DNA of 64,000 bases from Micromonospora craniellae (GCF_014764405.1 NZ_CP061725.1:5456001-5520000); one strand, 5' to 3'; shown: positions 24,074-35,877, numbered from the stretch's first letter. A program made the numbers and translations. The notes: a model not told the origin generated them from the sequence alone.

Positions 24074-25695
24074 CGGCCGCAGGTGTGACCAGGCCGCCGG
24101 AGACGGCGCAGACCGTCGCCGACGCGGCCGGGGAACTGGTCGCCGACCTGGACCGGAAACCGGCCGGGCGGGTGAGCGCCTCGGTCTACGAGACGGGCCG
24201 TCTGGTCGCCGACGCCCCGTGGCTCGGCGGCCACGGCCGGCGATTGGCGTACCTGCTCGGCGAGCAGGGACCGGACGGCGCCTGGGGCCTGCCCGACGGG
24301 TACGGCCTGGTGCCGACGGCGAGCGCGGTCGAGGCCCTGGTCACGGTCCTCGTCCGGGACGAGCCCACCGACCTCACCGGACCGGCGCGATCCGATGTGG
24401 AGGCCGCCGCCGCTCGCGGGCTGAGGGCGCTGGCCCGGCGTCTGGAAACCGGCGCACCGTTACCGGACACCCCGGCCGCCGACCTGATCGTACCGGCGCT
24501 GACCGATCGCATCGACACGCACCTGGCCCGGCTGCGCGACCGGGACGCCCCGGCGCTACCCGGCGCCCTTCCGCTGCCCCGGGTGGACCGGCGGCGCCTC
24601 GACGCGGTCTCCGCGTTGCTCGCCACCGACCGCCCGATGCCGCGCAAGCTGTGGCACGCTTACGAGGTCCTCGGGCCGAGGGCCGCCACCCGCGACGAGG
24701 TCCGCCCCATCGACGGTGCGGTGGGCGCCTCACCCGCCGCGACGGCCCGGTGGCTCAACCACCGGCGTACGCCGGACCGGGCCGCGCGGGCATACCTGGA
24801 CGAGGTGGTGGCCCGGCACGACGGCCCAGTGCCGTGCTGCACCCCGATCACCGTCTTCGAACGGTCCTGGACGCTCAGCACGCTTCTCCGGGCAGGTGTG
24901 TCGGTCCGACCGTCGCCCGCACTGGTGGCCGGATTGGCCGCCGCGCTCGGCCCGGACGGCGCGGCGACCGGACCGGGGCTACCGGCCGACGCGGACACCA
25001 CCTCGGCCACCCTGTACGCCCTGGCCAGGCTGGGACGACCGGTCGAGCCGGCGAGCCTGTTCCGCTACGACCTCGGCACTCACTTCTGCACCTGGCGCGG
25101 GGAGGACGGCAACTCGATCACCACGAACGCGCACGTGTTGGAGGCGCTGGGCTGGCACGCCCGGCACACCCGCGACGGCGCGAGCCGGTACGCCGTCCGG
25201 GTGGCCGCCCTCGGCGGCTGGCTGCGGGACGTCCAGCAGCCGGACGGCCACTGGACGGACCGCTGGCACGCCTCGCCCTACTACGCCACCTACTGCGCGG
25301 CCCTGGCGTTGGCCGGTCACGCCACGCCCGAGGTCGCCGGGGAGGCCGTCGACCGGGCGATCGGCTGGGTGCTCGCCACTCAACGCGCCGACGGCGGCTG
25401 GGGACGATGGTCGACTACCACGGAGGAGACCGCGTACGCCGTGCACGTCCTGCTCGGCGCGGGCGGCCCGCAGCGGCCCGATGCGGCGGAGGCGGCCCAT
25501 CGGGCGCTCCGACACCTACAGGTCAGCGTCGCCGACGACCCTCCACTGTGGCACGACAAGGACCTCTACACTCCGGTCCTGGTGGTTCGCGCGGCTGTGC
25601 TCGCGGCACGGCTTCTGGCGCTCGGTCGCGGCGCGGCGCGCCCGGGCGGCGAGGGCGCCGACGTGTCCCACCAGGGCATGATCACGAGCGCTTGA
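24070..25695 (+). CDS. Class II terpene cyclase (copalyl diphosphate synthase-like)
   Basis: 541 residues of alpha/alpha-barrel repeats with QW-like turns (GPDGAWGLPDGYG, QPDGHWTDRW, ADGGWGRW). The protonation motif of class II cyclases, DxDD, reads DADTT (307-311), a DxDTT variant. The fold suits GGPP protonation and cyclisation to a copalyl-type diphosphate in two-domain (beta-gamma) bacterial enzymes. GTG 24070 overlaps the class I gene stop by 4 bp. No prenyl diphosphate synthase is encoded nearby, so GGPP must come from elsewhere. The stop codon lies inside the -35 box of the conservon promoter. Confidence 0.82.
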   Translation: MTAAGVTRPPETAQTVADAAGELVADLDRKPAGRVSASVYETGRLVADAPWLGGHGRRLAYLLGEQGPDGAWGLPDGYGLVPTASAVEALVTVLVRDEPTDLTGPARSDVEAAAARGLRALARRLETGAPLPDTPAADLIVPALTDRIDTHLARLRDRDAPALPGALPLPRVDRRRLDAVSALLATDRPMPRKLWHAYEVLGPRAATRDEVRPIDGAVGASPAATARWLNHRRTPDRAARAYLDEVVARHDGPVPCCTPITVFERSWTLSTLLRAGVSVRPSPALVAGLAAALGPDGAATGPGLPADADTTSATLYALARLGRPVEPASLFRYDLGTHFCTWRGEDGNSITTNAHVLEALGWHARHTRDGASRYAVRVAALGGWLRDVQQPDGHWTDRWHASPYYATYCAALALAGHATPEVAGEAVDRAIGWVLATQRADGGWGRWSTTTEETAYAVHVLLGAGGPQRPDAAEAAHRALRHLQVSVADDPPLWHDKDLYTPVLVVRAAVLAARLLALGRGAARPGGEGADVSHQGMITSA

Positions 25696-25720
25696 GTTGC
25701 TACGGTGACGCTGTTAGCGT
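25692..25720 (+). promoter_or_regulatory. Promoter of the cvnABCD conservon
   Basis: TTGAGT (25692-25697), a 17-nt spacer and TAGCGT (25715-25720). The -35 box contains the TGA of the cyclase gene. The predicted leader is about 64 nt. It would let the conservon be expressed apart from the terpene operon. Confidence 0.5.
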
Positions 25721-25790
25721 GCGCCGGGGTCGGTGCGTGTGTCGCCCGCCTGACTGACCGATCAACTCGCTCCGGCCCAGGGACGGTGTA

Positions 25791-28319
25791 ATGGGTTCCC
25801 GCAGTTCGAATCTGCGTACCAAGGTCGTGGCCCTGTTGGCCTCGCTGGTGGCACTCTGGAGCTTCACCGCCTGGGTGACCGTCCGAGAGGGGGTCAACCT
25901 CGTCGGCGTGCAGGCGCTCGACGTCCGGGTGTTCGACCCCACCGAGCCGCTGCTGTTGCAGTTGCAGCTCGAACGCCGGACCTCGCTGGCCTACCTCGGG
26001 CGGCCCGAGGACCGCCGGCGCGGTGAACTCGCGCAGATACGTCAGCGCACCGACGAACTGGCCGCAGAGTTTGAGGAGTCGGCCGGGAACTGGCAGGTCG
26101 GCCTGCTCGGCAGCGACGCCCTGCAGCAACGGATCGGCGAGCTGAACCGTGGGCTCGCCGCGCTGGCGGACACCCGGACGGCCGTCGACGGCCGCAACAT
26201 CGGCCGCAGCGATGCCGGTGGGGCGTTCACCCAGGTGATCGAGTCGATCTACCAGGTCTACGACGCACTGGGCAACCTCGACGACGACCAGGTCGCCGAT
26301 GACACCACCCAACTGATCCAGCTCAACCGGGCCCGGGAACTGCTGTCACAGGAGGACGCCCTCCTCGCCGGGGTGCTGGCCGCAGGCCGGATCACCTCCA
26401 GCGAGCGCGCGGAGTTCACCCGGGTCGTCGGTGCCCGTCAGTTCGTCGCCGAGCAGGCGGTCATCCGGCTACCGCAGGCGGACCAGGCCCGGTACCAGCA
26501 GATGTCCTCCGGGGCGAACTTCCGCCGGCTGGCCGAACTGGAGAACCAGGTGATGCTGGCCGGCAACAGCACGCGGCTGCCGTTCAGCGCCGAGGCGTGG
26601 ACCGACGCCACCGGCCCGGCGTTGATCGAGATCGGTGACGTGGTGCTGACCGGTGGTGACGACGTGGTCGAACGGGCCACCCCGGTGGCCGTCGGCGTCA
26701 TCATCCGGTTGGTGCTCGCCGCCGGTCTCGGCCTGCTCGCCGTCATCGCCTCGGTGGTCGTCTCGGTCACCACCGCCCGCGCGTTGGTGCAGCAGTTGCA
26801 ACGCCTGCGGGACGCCGCGTTCCAGCTCGCCAACGAACGGCTGCCCAACGTGGTGGATCGGCTCGGCCGGGGCGAGCAGGTGAACGTGGCCAAGGAGGCG
26901 CCACCGCTGCAATTCGGTGACGACGAGATCGGCCAGGTGGGCAAGGCGTTCAACGTGGTGCAGGAGACGGCCATCCGGACCGCGGTGGAGCAGGCGGAAC
27001 TGCGCCGCGCGGTGCGCGACGTCTTCCTCAGCCTAGCCCGGCGTACCCAGGCCCTGGTGCACCGCCAGCTCACCCTGCTGGACTCGATGGAGCGTCGGGA
27101 ACAGGACGCGGAGGAACTGGAGGACCTGTTCCGCGTCGACCACCTGGCCACCCGGATGCGGCGCAACGCGGAGAACCTGATCGTGCTCTCCGGCTCCACG
27201 CCCGGCCGTGCCTGGCGCCGGAGCGTGCCGATGGTGGACGTGATCCGTGGCGCGGTCGGCGAGGTCGAGGACTACACCCGCGTCCAGGTGCTCCCGATCA
27301 GCGGGGTGTCGTTGGCCGGGCGGGCCGTCGGCGACGTCATCCACCTGCTCGCCGAGCTGATCGAGAACGGGTTGTCGTTCTCGCCGCCGCACACCACCGT
27401 CGAGGTGCGCGGGCAACTGGTCCCCAACGGTTTCGCCATCGAGATCGAGGACCGTGGCCTCGGCATGACCGAGGAGGACCTGGCCGCCGCCAACCATCGC
27501 ATCGTGGACCGCTCCGAACTCAACCTCGCCGACGCGTCCCGGTTGGGTCTCTACGTGGTGAGCCGGCTGACCGACCGGCACGGCGTGCGGGTGCGCCTCA
27601 AAGAGTCGCCGTACGGCGGGACGACCGCAGTGGTGCTGGTCCCGAGTGACCTGATCATCGTGGACGGCGCACAGCCGGCCGTACCGCCTGCCACCCGGAG
27701 CGACACCCCGGAGTTGCCCGCCGGGACCCCCACCACGGACGAGCGGTTGCCCGCACCGGTGGCGGTGGCGGCGCCGGTGGCCACCGCGCCTCGGACGGAG
27801 GCATGGGAGGCCGAACCGGCCGCGCCGACCTCGGCCGAGTCCGCTGAGGAGGTGTCCGGCCTGCCGACCAGATCCCGCCGTCGGCCGGGTCAGGCGGCGC
27901 TGGACGGGCCGACCATCCCGATCGAGCTGCCGGTGACCCCGCCGCCGGGCGAGGGGCTGGCACGACCGCCCCGCCTGCCGGTCGACACCGCGCCCGGTGC
28001 GGCACCGTCGGCTCCACCTGTGCCGGCGGCGACCCCGCCCGAGCCGGGCACGCCCGTGGTGGCCGAGGCCGACCTGGGGCGTACCGAGTCGGGCCTGCCG
28101 GTCCGGGTACGGCAGGCCAGTCTCGCCCCGGCGCTGCGTGACGAGAGCGCGGCGGCCGACGACAGCGAGGACGTGATCCGCGAACCAGAACAGGTTCGAC
28201 GCATGATGAGTTCGTACCAGACGGGCACCCGGCGCGGACGCTCCGACGCCGCTAGGTTGCTCGATGGTGGCCGACGTGCCGAGGACGAGTCCGACGGCGC
28301 CGACCAACAGGCGACCTGA
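25791..28319 (+). CDS. cvnA: Conservon sensor histidine kinase-like protein CvnA
   Basis: 842 residues. A first membrane helix (VVALLASLVALWSFTAWV) is followed by an extracytoplasmic nitrate/nitrite-sensor-like helical domain (about 35-300), a second membrane helix (IRLVLAAGLGLLAVIASVVVS), a HAMP-like linker and a GHKL ATPase domain: ELIENGLSFSPP is the N-box and IEDRGLGMTEEDL the G1 box. The usual His phosphorylation box is not convincing, as in other CvnA proteins. A Pro/Ala-rich tail of 200 residues ends the protein. CvnA assembles with CvnB-D as a membrane-bound, G-protein-coupled-like module. The signal is unknown. Confidence 0.9.
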   Translation: MGSRSSNLRTKVVALLASLVALWSFTAWVTVREGVNLVGVQALDVRVFDPTEPLLLQLQLERRTSLAYLGRPEDRRRGELAQIRQRTDELAAEFEESAGNWQVGLLGSDALQQRIGELNRGLAALADTRTAVDGRNIGRSDAGGAFTQVIESIYQVYDALGNLDDDQVADDTTQLIQLNRARELLSQEDALLAGVLAAGRITSSERAEFTRVVGARQFVAEQAVIRLPQADQARYQQMSSGANFRRLAELENQVMLAGNSTRLPFSAEAWTDATGPALIEIGDVVLTGGDDVVERATPVAVGVIIRLVLAAGLGLLAVIASVVVSVTTARALVQQLQRLRDAAFQLANERLPNVVDRLGRGEQVNVAKEAPPLQFGDDEIGQVGKAFNVVQETAIRTAVEQAELRRAVRDVFLSLARRTQALVHRQLTLLDSMERREQDAEELEDLFRVDHLATRMRRNAENLIVLSGSTPGRAWRRSVPMVDVIRGAVGEVEDYTRVQVLPISGVSLAGRAVGDVIHLLAELIENGLSFSPPHTTVEVRGQLVPNGFAIEIEDRGLGMTEEDLAAANHRIVDRSELNLADASRLGLYVVSRLTDRHGVRVRLKESPYGGTTAVVLVPSDLIIVDGAQPAVPPATRSDTPELPAGTPTTDERLPAPVAVAAPVATAPRTEAWEAEPAAPTSAESAEEVSGLPTRSRRRPGQAALDGPTIPIELPVTPPPGEGLARPPRLPVDTAPGAAPSAPPVPAATPPEPGTPVVAEADLGRTESGLPVRVRQASLAPALRDESAAADDSEDVIREPEQVRRMMSSYQTGTRRGRSDAARLLDGGRRAEDESDGADQQAT

Positions 28320-28406
28320 CCCGCGTCGCTGGCCCGGTGGCCCGGGTCAGCGCCGGCCAGGCCCAGATGAGCACGGCGAAAAAGCCGGGGAGAAGAGGAC
28401 GACGAA

Positions 28407-28829
28407 GTGGCGGAGAAGACGGCTTCGAGTGCCGACCTGACGTGGTTGTTGGATGACCTCGTCGGTCGGGTCAAGCAGGCCGAACACGCGGTGGCGCTGT
28501 CCGCCGACGGTCTGCTGATGGCCTCGTCGCAGGGGCTCAGCCGCGACGACGGCGAGCACCTGGCAGCGATGGCGGCGGGCATCCAGAGCCTGGCCCGTGG
28601 TGCGGGCAAGCGGTTCGGTGGCGGGCAGGTCCAGCAGACGATCATCGAGATGCAGTCGTCCTTCCTGTTCGTCACAGCCGCCGGCCGCAACGCCTGTCTC
28701 GCGGTTCTGGCCTCCGAGGACGCCGACGTGGGTCTGATCGCGTACGAGATGGCGATGCTGGTCACCAGGGTCGGCAAGTATGTCGCCTCGCCGTCGCGGT
28801 CCGCCGAGCAGACAAGCGGGGAGAAGTAG
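28407..28829 (+). CDS. cvnB: Roadblock/LC7 domain protein CvnB
   Basis: 140 residues, GTG 28407 with GGAGAAGAGG-like purine tract before it. LTWLLDDLVGRVKQAEHAVALSADGLLMASSQGLSRDDGEHLAAMAAGIQSLA is the Roadblock/LC7 (MglB-type) fold that regulates the small GTPase of the same cluster. It is likely to act as GAP or scaffold for CvnD and to link it to CvnA. 87 bp separate it from cvnA, and cvnC starts 5 bp after its stop. Confidence 0.93.
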   Translation: MAEKTASSADLTWLLDDLVGRVKQAEHAVALSADGLLMASSQGLSRDDGEHLAAMAAGIQSLARGAGKRFGGGQVQQTIIEMQSSFLFVTAAGRNACLAVLASEDADVGLIAYEMAMLVTRVGKYVASPSRSAEQTSGEK

Positions 28830-28834
28830 CCCGG

Positions 28835-29221
28835 ATGGCGGAGCAGGGAGAGTTCGCGGACCACCAGTGGGTGGACGACCATGCCGGTCCGGTTGTCCGT
28901 CCGTACGCGGTGACCGGCGGCCGGGCCCGTCCGGTCACCGGCACGTTCGACCTGATCTCCCTGGTGACGGCGACCCGCACGGACGTCTCCCCGGAAATCG
29001 GTCTGGGCCCGGAGCACCTGGCGATCGTCGGCCTCTGCCAGCGGATTCAATCCGTCGCCGAGATCGCGGCACACCTGGACCTGCCGGTGGGCACCGTGCG
29101 GGTACTGCTTGGCGATCTGGTGGCGCGCAGCCTGGTGCGGATCCGCGAGCCGCACACCACCGTCGGCCTTCCCGACCACAGCATTTTCGAGGCGGTTATC
29201 AATGGACTACGGGCACTCTGA
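28835..29221 (+). CDS. cvnC: DUF742 protein CvnC
   Basis: 128 residues. VRPYAVTGGRARP near the start and EHLAIVGLCQRIQSVAEIAAHLDLPVGTVRVLLGDLVARSLV, a winged helix-turn-helix, define DUF742, the third member of conservons. It probably mediates protein contacts within the CvnA-D complex or binds DNA; neither is proven. Its 3' end overlaps cvnD by 20 bp, and the open frame of cvnD extends upstream inside it. Confidence 0.93.
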   Translation: MAEQGEFADHQWVDDHAGPVVRPYAVTGGRARPVTGTFDLISLVTATRTDVSPEIGLGPEHLAIVGLCQRIQSVAEIAAHLDLPVGTVRVLLGDLVARSLVRIREPHTTVGLPDHSIFEAVINGLRAL

Positions 29222-29807
29222 GCGGCCGCCGGGTGCGGTCGTCCTGCCCACGGCGATCAAGATCCTGGTGGCCGGCGGCTTCGGGGTCGGCAAGACCACG
29301 CTGGTCGGCGCGGTCAGTGAGACGCGTCCGCTGCGCACCGAGGAGGTGCTGACCGAGACGGGGGTCGGCGTCGACGACCTCTCCGGCGTCGAGGCGAAGC
29401 AGACCACCACGGTGGCGATGGACTTCGGCCGGATCACTGTCAGCGACGACCTGGTGCTGTACCTCTTCGGTACACCGGGCCAGGACCGGTTCTGGTTCGT
29501 CTGGGACGAACTGGCGCTCGGCGCCATCGGCGCGGTGGTGCTGGCGGACACCCGTCGGCTCGCGGACTGCTTCCCCTCCATCGACTACTTCGAGGGGCGG
29601 GGGACACCGTTCCTGGTCGCGGTGAACTGCTTCGAGGGGGCGCGTTCGTACCGCCTCGACGAGGTGCAGGCCGCGCTGAACCTCGACCCCGAGGTGCCGG
29701 TGCTGCTCTGCGACGCCCGCGACCGGGAGTCGGTCAAGGCGGTGCTGATCACCCTGGTGGAGCACGCGATGAAGATCCGGGAGGCCCGTGGCCGCGCCGT
29801 CGAGTGA
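29202..29807 (+). CDS. cvnD: Conservon GTPase CvnD (ATP/GTP-binding protein)
   Basis: 201 residues from ATG 29202. P-loop GGFGVGKTTLVGAV (residues about 24-37), switch I Thr in KQTTTVAMDFGRI, switch II LFGTPGQDRFWFVWDEL and the base-recognition segment AVNCFEG (in place of NKxD) mark the MglA/Rab-like GTPases of conservons. The NKxD replacement is normal for this family. It would be the switch controlled by CvnA and CvnB. A strong hairpin follows at 29838-29871. Confidence 0.93.
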   Translation: MDYGHSERPPGAVVLPTAIKILVAGGFGVGKTTLVGAVSETRPLRTEEVLTETGVGVDDLSGVEAKQTTTVAMDFGRITVSDDLVLYLFGTPGQDRFWFVWDELALGAIGAVVLADTRRLADCFPSIDYFEGRGTPFLVAVNCFEGARSYRLDEVQAALNLDPEVPVLLCDARDRESVKAVLITLVEHAMKIREARGRAVE

Positions 29808-29837
29808 CGGCGTGTCCGCAGCCCACGGCCGGACGGA

Positions 29838-29871
29838 CGAAGGGCACCCTCCGTAGGGAGGGAGCCCTTCG
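29838..29871. terminator. Bidirectional terminator between cvnD and acnA
   Basis: Nested hairpin: CGAAGGGC pairs with GCCCTTCG and the inner CCCTCC with GGGAGG around a 3-nt loop. It separates convergent cvnD (+) and acnA (-). Confidence 0.8.
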
Positions 29872-29883
29872 GCGTTCGTCGCC

Positions 29884-32754
<2,871 letters not shown>

Positions 32755-32865
32755 GTCGTACTCCTTCACACCAGCGACCGTGAGTAGTCCTGAGCAGTCT
32801 GTCGCACCGGGCGGAGGGCTGCCGTGGTTAGGCAACACTTACCGCCGATACGCGCTGTCAACAAA

Positions 32866-32894
32866 ACCGTACGTCCGTCTTGCTATGAGTGCAA
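32866..32894 (-). promoter_or_regulatory. acnA promoter overlapping a TetR-type operator
   Basis: On the minus strand TTGCAC (32889-32894), 17-nt spacer, TACGGT (32866-32871). The -10 box lies in ACGGACGTACGG (32867-32878), which matches the palindrome before the AcnR-like gene at 10 of 12 positions. The leader is about 105 nt. A TTGACA at about 32856-32861 has no -10 partner at proper spacing. Confidence 0.6.
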
Positions 32895-32927
32895 CCCGTC
32901 GATCACGGAGTGGACGCCGTGCACGCG

Positions 32928-32963
32928 GAACGGCCGGCCCCCGTGGTGGGGGGCCGGCCGTTC
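32928..32963. terminator. Hairpin terminator of the C39 peptidase gene
   Basis: Perfect 15-bp stem (GAACGGCCGGCCCCC at 32928-32942 with 32949-32963) and a 6-nt loop, 5 bp past the stop of the peptidase gene. Confidence 0.85.
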
Positions 32964-32967
32964 GTGG

Positions 32968-33621
32968 TCAGGAGGTGGCGTAGCCGCGGGTGGCGATCCA
33001 GTTGGCGAGGTTGTCGATGTCGAGGTGGTAGCGGGCGTGGTGGGGGTTGGCGGAGTCGGCGATGGTGACGGTGTTGCCGTTGTCGGTGTAGCCGGTGACG
33101 CTGATGTAGTGGCCGCCTTCGAAGCTGTGGGTGGCGCCGGTGGTGTCGGTGGTGGTGCCGGCGATGTTGGCGACTACTGCGCGGCCGTCGTTGATGGTGC
33201 GGACGATGTCGTCGCGGAGGGTGTCGGTCTGGGTGGTGTTGGCGGTGGGGGTGTTGATTTCGACGGATTTGTAGACGTCCTTGCCGGTTTCGCGGTTGAG
33301 GACGGGGGTGATGTCGTTGATGGAGTCGGTGCCGTTCTCGGTGGTGCCCATGTCCTTGGCCATGGTGTGGACGTCGATGTTCTTGCCCTGGACGCTGAGG
33401 GCGTTGCGGGCGGCGGCGGGGCCGCAGTAGTAGAAGTTGGGCTGGGCTTCGTAGCGGACGTCGAGCTGGCGTTCGCTGTGGCCCTTGCGGTCGGCCTGCA
33501 CGGCGACGGCCTGGACACCCGGGGTGGCCTGGGCGGCGATCGCGGGTGCGGCGATGCCTCCGGCGGTGGCGGCGGCAGCGGCGATGGTCAGAGCGGTCTT
33601 GCGCAGCATGGTGGTACGCAT
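32968..33621 (-). CDS. Secreted C39-family cysteine peptidase
   Basis: 217 residues from ATG 33621. A Sec signal peptide (MRTTMLRKTALTIAAAAATA…APAIAAQA) is followed by a papain-like C39 domain: NFYYCGPAAARNAL carries the catalytic Cys, GGHYISVTGY the His and VTIADSANP the Asp. Family members process peptides or cleave cell-wall-associated substrates; this one is soluble and exported with no ABC transporter fused. It has a strong downstream terminator. Codon choice is unusually repetitive (many GGT-, GTT-, GTG-rich runs) compared with its neighbours. Function beyond proteolysis is unknown. Confidence 0.88.
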   Translation of the reverse strand: MRTTMLRKTALTIAAAAATAGGIAAPAIAAQATPGVQAVAVQADRKGHSERQLDVRYEAQPNFYYCGPAAARNALSVQGKNIDVHTMAKDMGTTENGTDSINDITPVLNRETGKDVYKSVEINTPTANTTQTDTLRDDIVRTINDGRAVVANIAGTTTDTTGATHSFEGGHYISVTGYTDNGNTVTIADSANPHHARYHLDIDNLANWIATRGYATS

Positions 33622-33997
33622 GATGATCTGAACCTTTCGTCGGGGGTGTGCGGCGATCACCCGTGGGGGACGGGTGTGCCGCGGGGGATGTCCCGGGTCG
33701 TCGGGGTCCACGCGGTGGGGACTGCTCAGGACGTCCGGGCCAGGTGTAACGCCGGGGGGTGCCCGGTCATTCCGACCTGCGGTGCGGCGCCGGGGGAGGC
33801 GTCGCGGTCATGCCATGTACAACCCCCGGCCGGGGCTGATGATTCCGCGATCGCGGTGGCCACGGCCACCCCGCACCCGGCCACGAACTGGACAAACAGC
33901 CGCGAACCTCCGGCACGCCACCGGCGATCGCGGGGACGCGTTTCCGGCACACCGGAGCGGGAAAGCGCGAGGCCCGTCGGCGAGAGGGGAGCGCGTC
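33622..33997. other. Divergent intergenic region with palindromes
   Basis: About 375 bp between the peptidase (-) and beta-helix (+) genes. CACCCGT-GGGGG-ACGGGTG at 33658-33676 lies in the peptidase leader, and a perfect CCGCGATCGCGG at 33845-33856 in the middle. Either could be a protein-binding site. No promoter boxes were convincing and no gene is visible. Confidence 0.45.
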
Positions 33998-35671
33998 GTG
34001 TGGCAGGAGAGCCGGTACGTCGCCACGCGGGAGCGCCTGTCCCCGGTGGCCGGAGCGCCGCTCTGGTGCGACGCGCACGAATTCGGCCTCCGGGGCGACG
34101 GTGTCACCAATGACCAGCCGGCGTTGTCCGCCCTGGTGGACCGGCTCGGCGAGGGGTACGCCGCCGACGGGCGGGCCCGGGTCATCTACTGCCCGCCCGG
34201 GATCTACTCGATCCGGGACGCGGGCACCGTCTGGCGCAGCGGTGTTTCACTGATCGGTGCGGGGCCGGGCGCGACCCGGTTCCTGCTGAGCAACGAGGGC
34301 AACCGTGCGGATCCGACGCCGTTGGCCTTCTGGACCACTGTGCAGCACGGCGCGGACCGCGACCGGCACATCGCCGACTGCACCTTCGCCGACTTCGAGA
34401 TCGACGGTTCGGGTGTGGCCATGGCCGAGTACAACTACCTTGCCAAGGGCCTCGGTCTCCAGTACGTGGTGCGGGGTGTGTTCCGCAACCTCTACATCCA
34501 CCACACCGGCGCGACCGGCCTGGGCTGCGATTTCCTCCAGGACAGCCTGATCGACGGCGTGGTGGTGGTCGGCTGCGGCCGGCTGGACAACGGCGAGGAG
34601 ATGGGCGGCGCGGGTATCGGCATCGGCATCGGCGGCTGGGGCGAGGTGGAACGCTGCACGATCGCCAACTGCACCACGCTCGGCAACGGCACCAACGGGA
34701 TCTTCCTGGAGTTGCAGAAGTCGTACTGGACGCCGCCGCGTGGGTACCGCATCATCGGCTGTCACAGCCAGGCCAACCGGTTCGGCATCTCCGACTGGGG
34801 TGCGGACGGGCTGATCGTCTCGGCCTGCACCATCACCGGGAACCTGGAGGCCGGCTTCGACGTCTCCGCCAACGGCACGGCGGGCATCGCGGGCCGGGGC
34901 GGCATCCTCAGCGACTGCGTCATCGACCGCAACGTCCGCGACGGGATCAGCATGGGCAACACCCCCGGGCCGTACGCCATCCGGGGCAATCGGATCAGCG
35001 GCAACGGCTGGCACGGCTATCACCAGCACGACCTGGGCGCCGGGTACCAGGGCGCATCGTCGGACGTGGTCATCAGCGGCAACGAGTTCTGGGACAACGG
35101 CCTGGACGCGATCCGGATCGACCGGCCGATGGTCGACGCGGCGATCGTAGACAACCGGATCCGCAACAACGGTCGCCAGTGTGCTCCGGAGGCGACCGGC
35201 TCCGGCGAGTCGGTGCGCTACGCCCGTCGGGCGGTGACCGACCGCTCGGCCAACTGGCCGGCCAACGGACACCGGGGCAAGGTGCTGCGGGTGGGCTCCC
35301 GGGTGGCGGTGGTGGTCGGCAACAGCGACACCGACCTGGACCTGGCCGACCTGCGACCGGACGCGGCCACCGCGTGGAACGAGGACGTCCCGGCGCCGGG
35401 TACGGCGTACGAGTTGCCGGCCGGCGCACCGGTGCGGGCCGGCATCGTCGTCAACTCGCACGTCGACTCCGCGTCGGTGCGTGGCAACCGCATCTGGGAC
35501 AACCGCGAGGACCCGACGCAGACGCACGGACTGTGGATCACCGACCAGGGCTCCTGCGTGTCCTGCCGGGTCGAGGACAACGACCTCGCCGGCAACGCCG
35601 AGAGTGCGCTGCGGTTGGACAGCCCGCCGGTGGGCGGTCGTTGGGACCGCAACCACGTCGAGATCGACTGA
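33998..35671 (+). CDS. Right-handed parallel beta-helix protein (pectate-lyase-like fold)
   Basis: 557 residues, GTG 33998 with GAGGGGAG 7 nt upstream. The N-terminal HEFGLRGDGVTNDQPALSALVDRL is the pectate_lyase_3 / tail-spike entry motif, followed by many NG-rich rungs (GSGVAMAEYNYLAKGLGLQ, ISGNGWHGYHQHDLG, VSGN..DNG). No signal peptide is seen, so it may stay in the cytoplasm or leave by another route. A 60-residue insert (about 410-470, RRAVTDRSANWPANGHRG…) interrupts the rungs near the end and could form an accessory domain. Catalytic residues of pectate lyases are not obvious. Substrate unknown. Confidence 0.78.
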   Translation: MWQESRYVATRERLSPVAGAPLWCDAHEFGLRGDGVTNDQPALSALVDRLGEGYAADGRARVIYCPPGIYSIRDAGTVWRSGVSLIGAGPGATRFLLSNEGNRADPTPLAFWTTVQHGADRDRHIADCTFADFEIDGSGVAMAEYNYLAKGLGLQYVVRGVFRNLYIHHTGATGLGCDFLQDSLIDGVVVVGCGRLDNGEEMGGAGIGIGIGGWGEVERCTIANCTTLGNGTNGIFLELQKSYWTPPRGYRIIGCHSQANRFGISDWGADGLIVSACTITGNLEAGFDVSANGTAGIAGRGGILSDCVIDRNVRDGISMGNTPGPYAIRGNRISGNGWHGYHQHDLGAGYQGASSDVVISGNEFWDNGLDAIRIDRPMVDAAIVDNRIRNNGRQCAPEATGSGESVRYARRAVTDRSANWPANGHRGKVLRVGSRVAVVVGNSDTDLDLADLRPDAATAWNEDVPAPGTAYELPAGAPVRAGIVVNSHVDSASVRGNRIWDNREDPTQTHGLWITDQGSCVSCRVEDNDLAGNAESALRLDSPPVGGRWDRNHVEID

Positions 35672-35678
35672 GCGGGTC

Positions 35679-35864
35679 TCAGCCCGCGTCGCCGGGCGCG
35701 GTGGCCTCGGCGTGGCGGTCGCGCAGCCGGGCCCGGATCTCCTCCGGGGTGTACGCGCGCCGTCGCCGTTCCGCCCGGGCGATGACCACGCCGGAGGCCG
35801 CGACCCCGGCCAGACCGGCCAACCCGAGGACCTTCCACCACCGCATCCGTCGCCGCATCCGCAT
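35679..35864 (-). CDS. Small single-pass membrane protein
   Basis: 61 residues from ATG 35864 (or 66 from ATG 35879). A strongly basic start MRMRRRMRWW, one membrane helix (KVLGLAGLAGVAASGVVIA) and a charged cytosolic tail with YTPEEIRARLRDRHAE. The tail looks like a short coiled helix. It runs divergently from the permuted papain-fold gene at 35878, with overlapping promoter space. No function known; a TACCCT box before ATG 35864 suggests leaderless transcription. Confidence 0.65.
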   Translation of the reverse strand: MRMRRRMRWWKVLGLAGLAGVAASGVVIARAERRRRAYTPEEIRARLRDRHAEATAPGDAG

Positions 35865-35877
35865 AGGGTAGTCCTTC

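Noticed and set aside
23271..25757. 828-codon frame across the terpene synthase and cyclase genes
   Set aside because: Arg/Gly/Pro-rich, no motifs; the overlapping class I and class II frames have conserved signatures.
33622..33700. c-di-AMP (ydaO) riboswitch before the C39 peptidase
   Set aside because: The leader lacks the conserved ydaO blocks; only a short hairpin is present.
33674..33997. Upstream extension of the beta-helix protein frame
   Set aside because: The extra N-terminus has no signal or domain; GTG 33998 has a good ribosome binding site and gives the family motif nearby.
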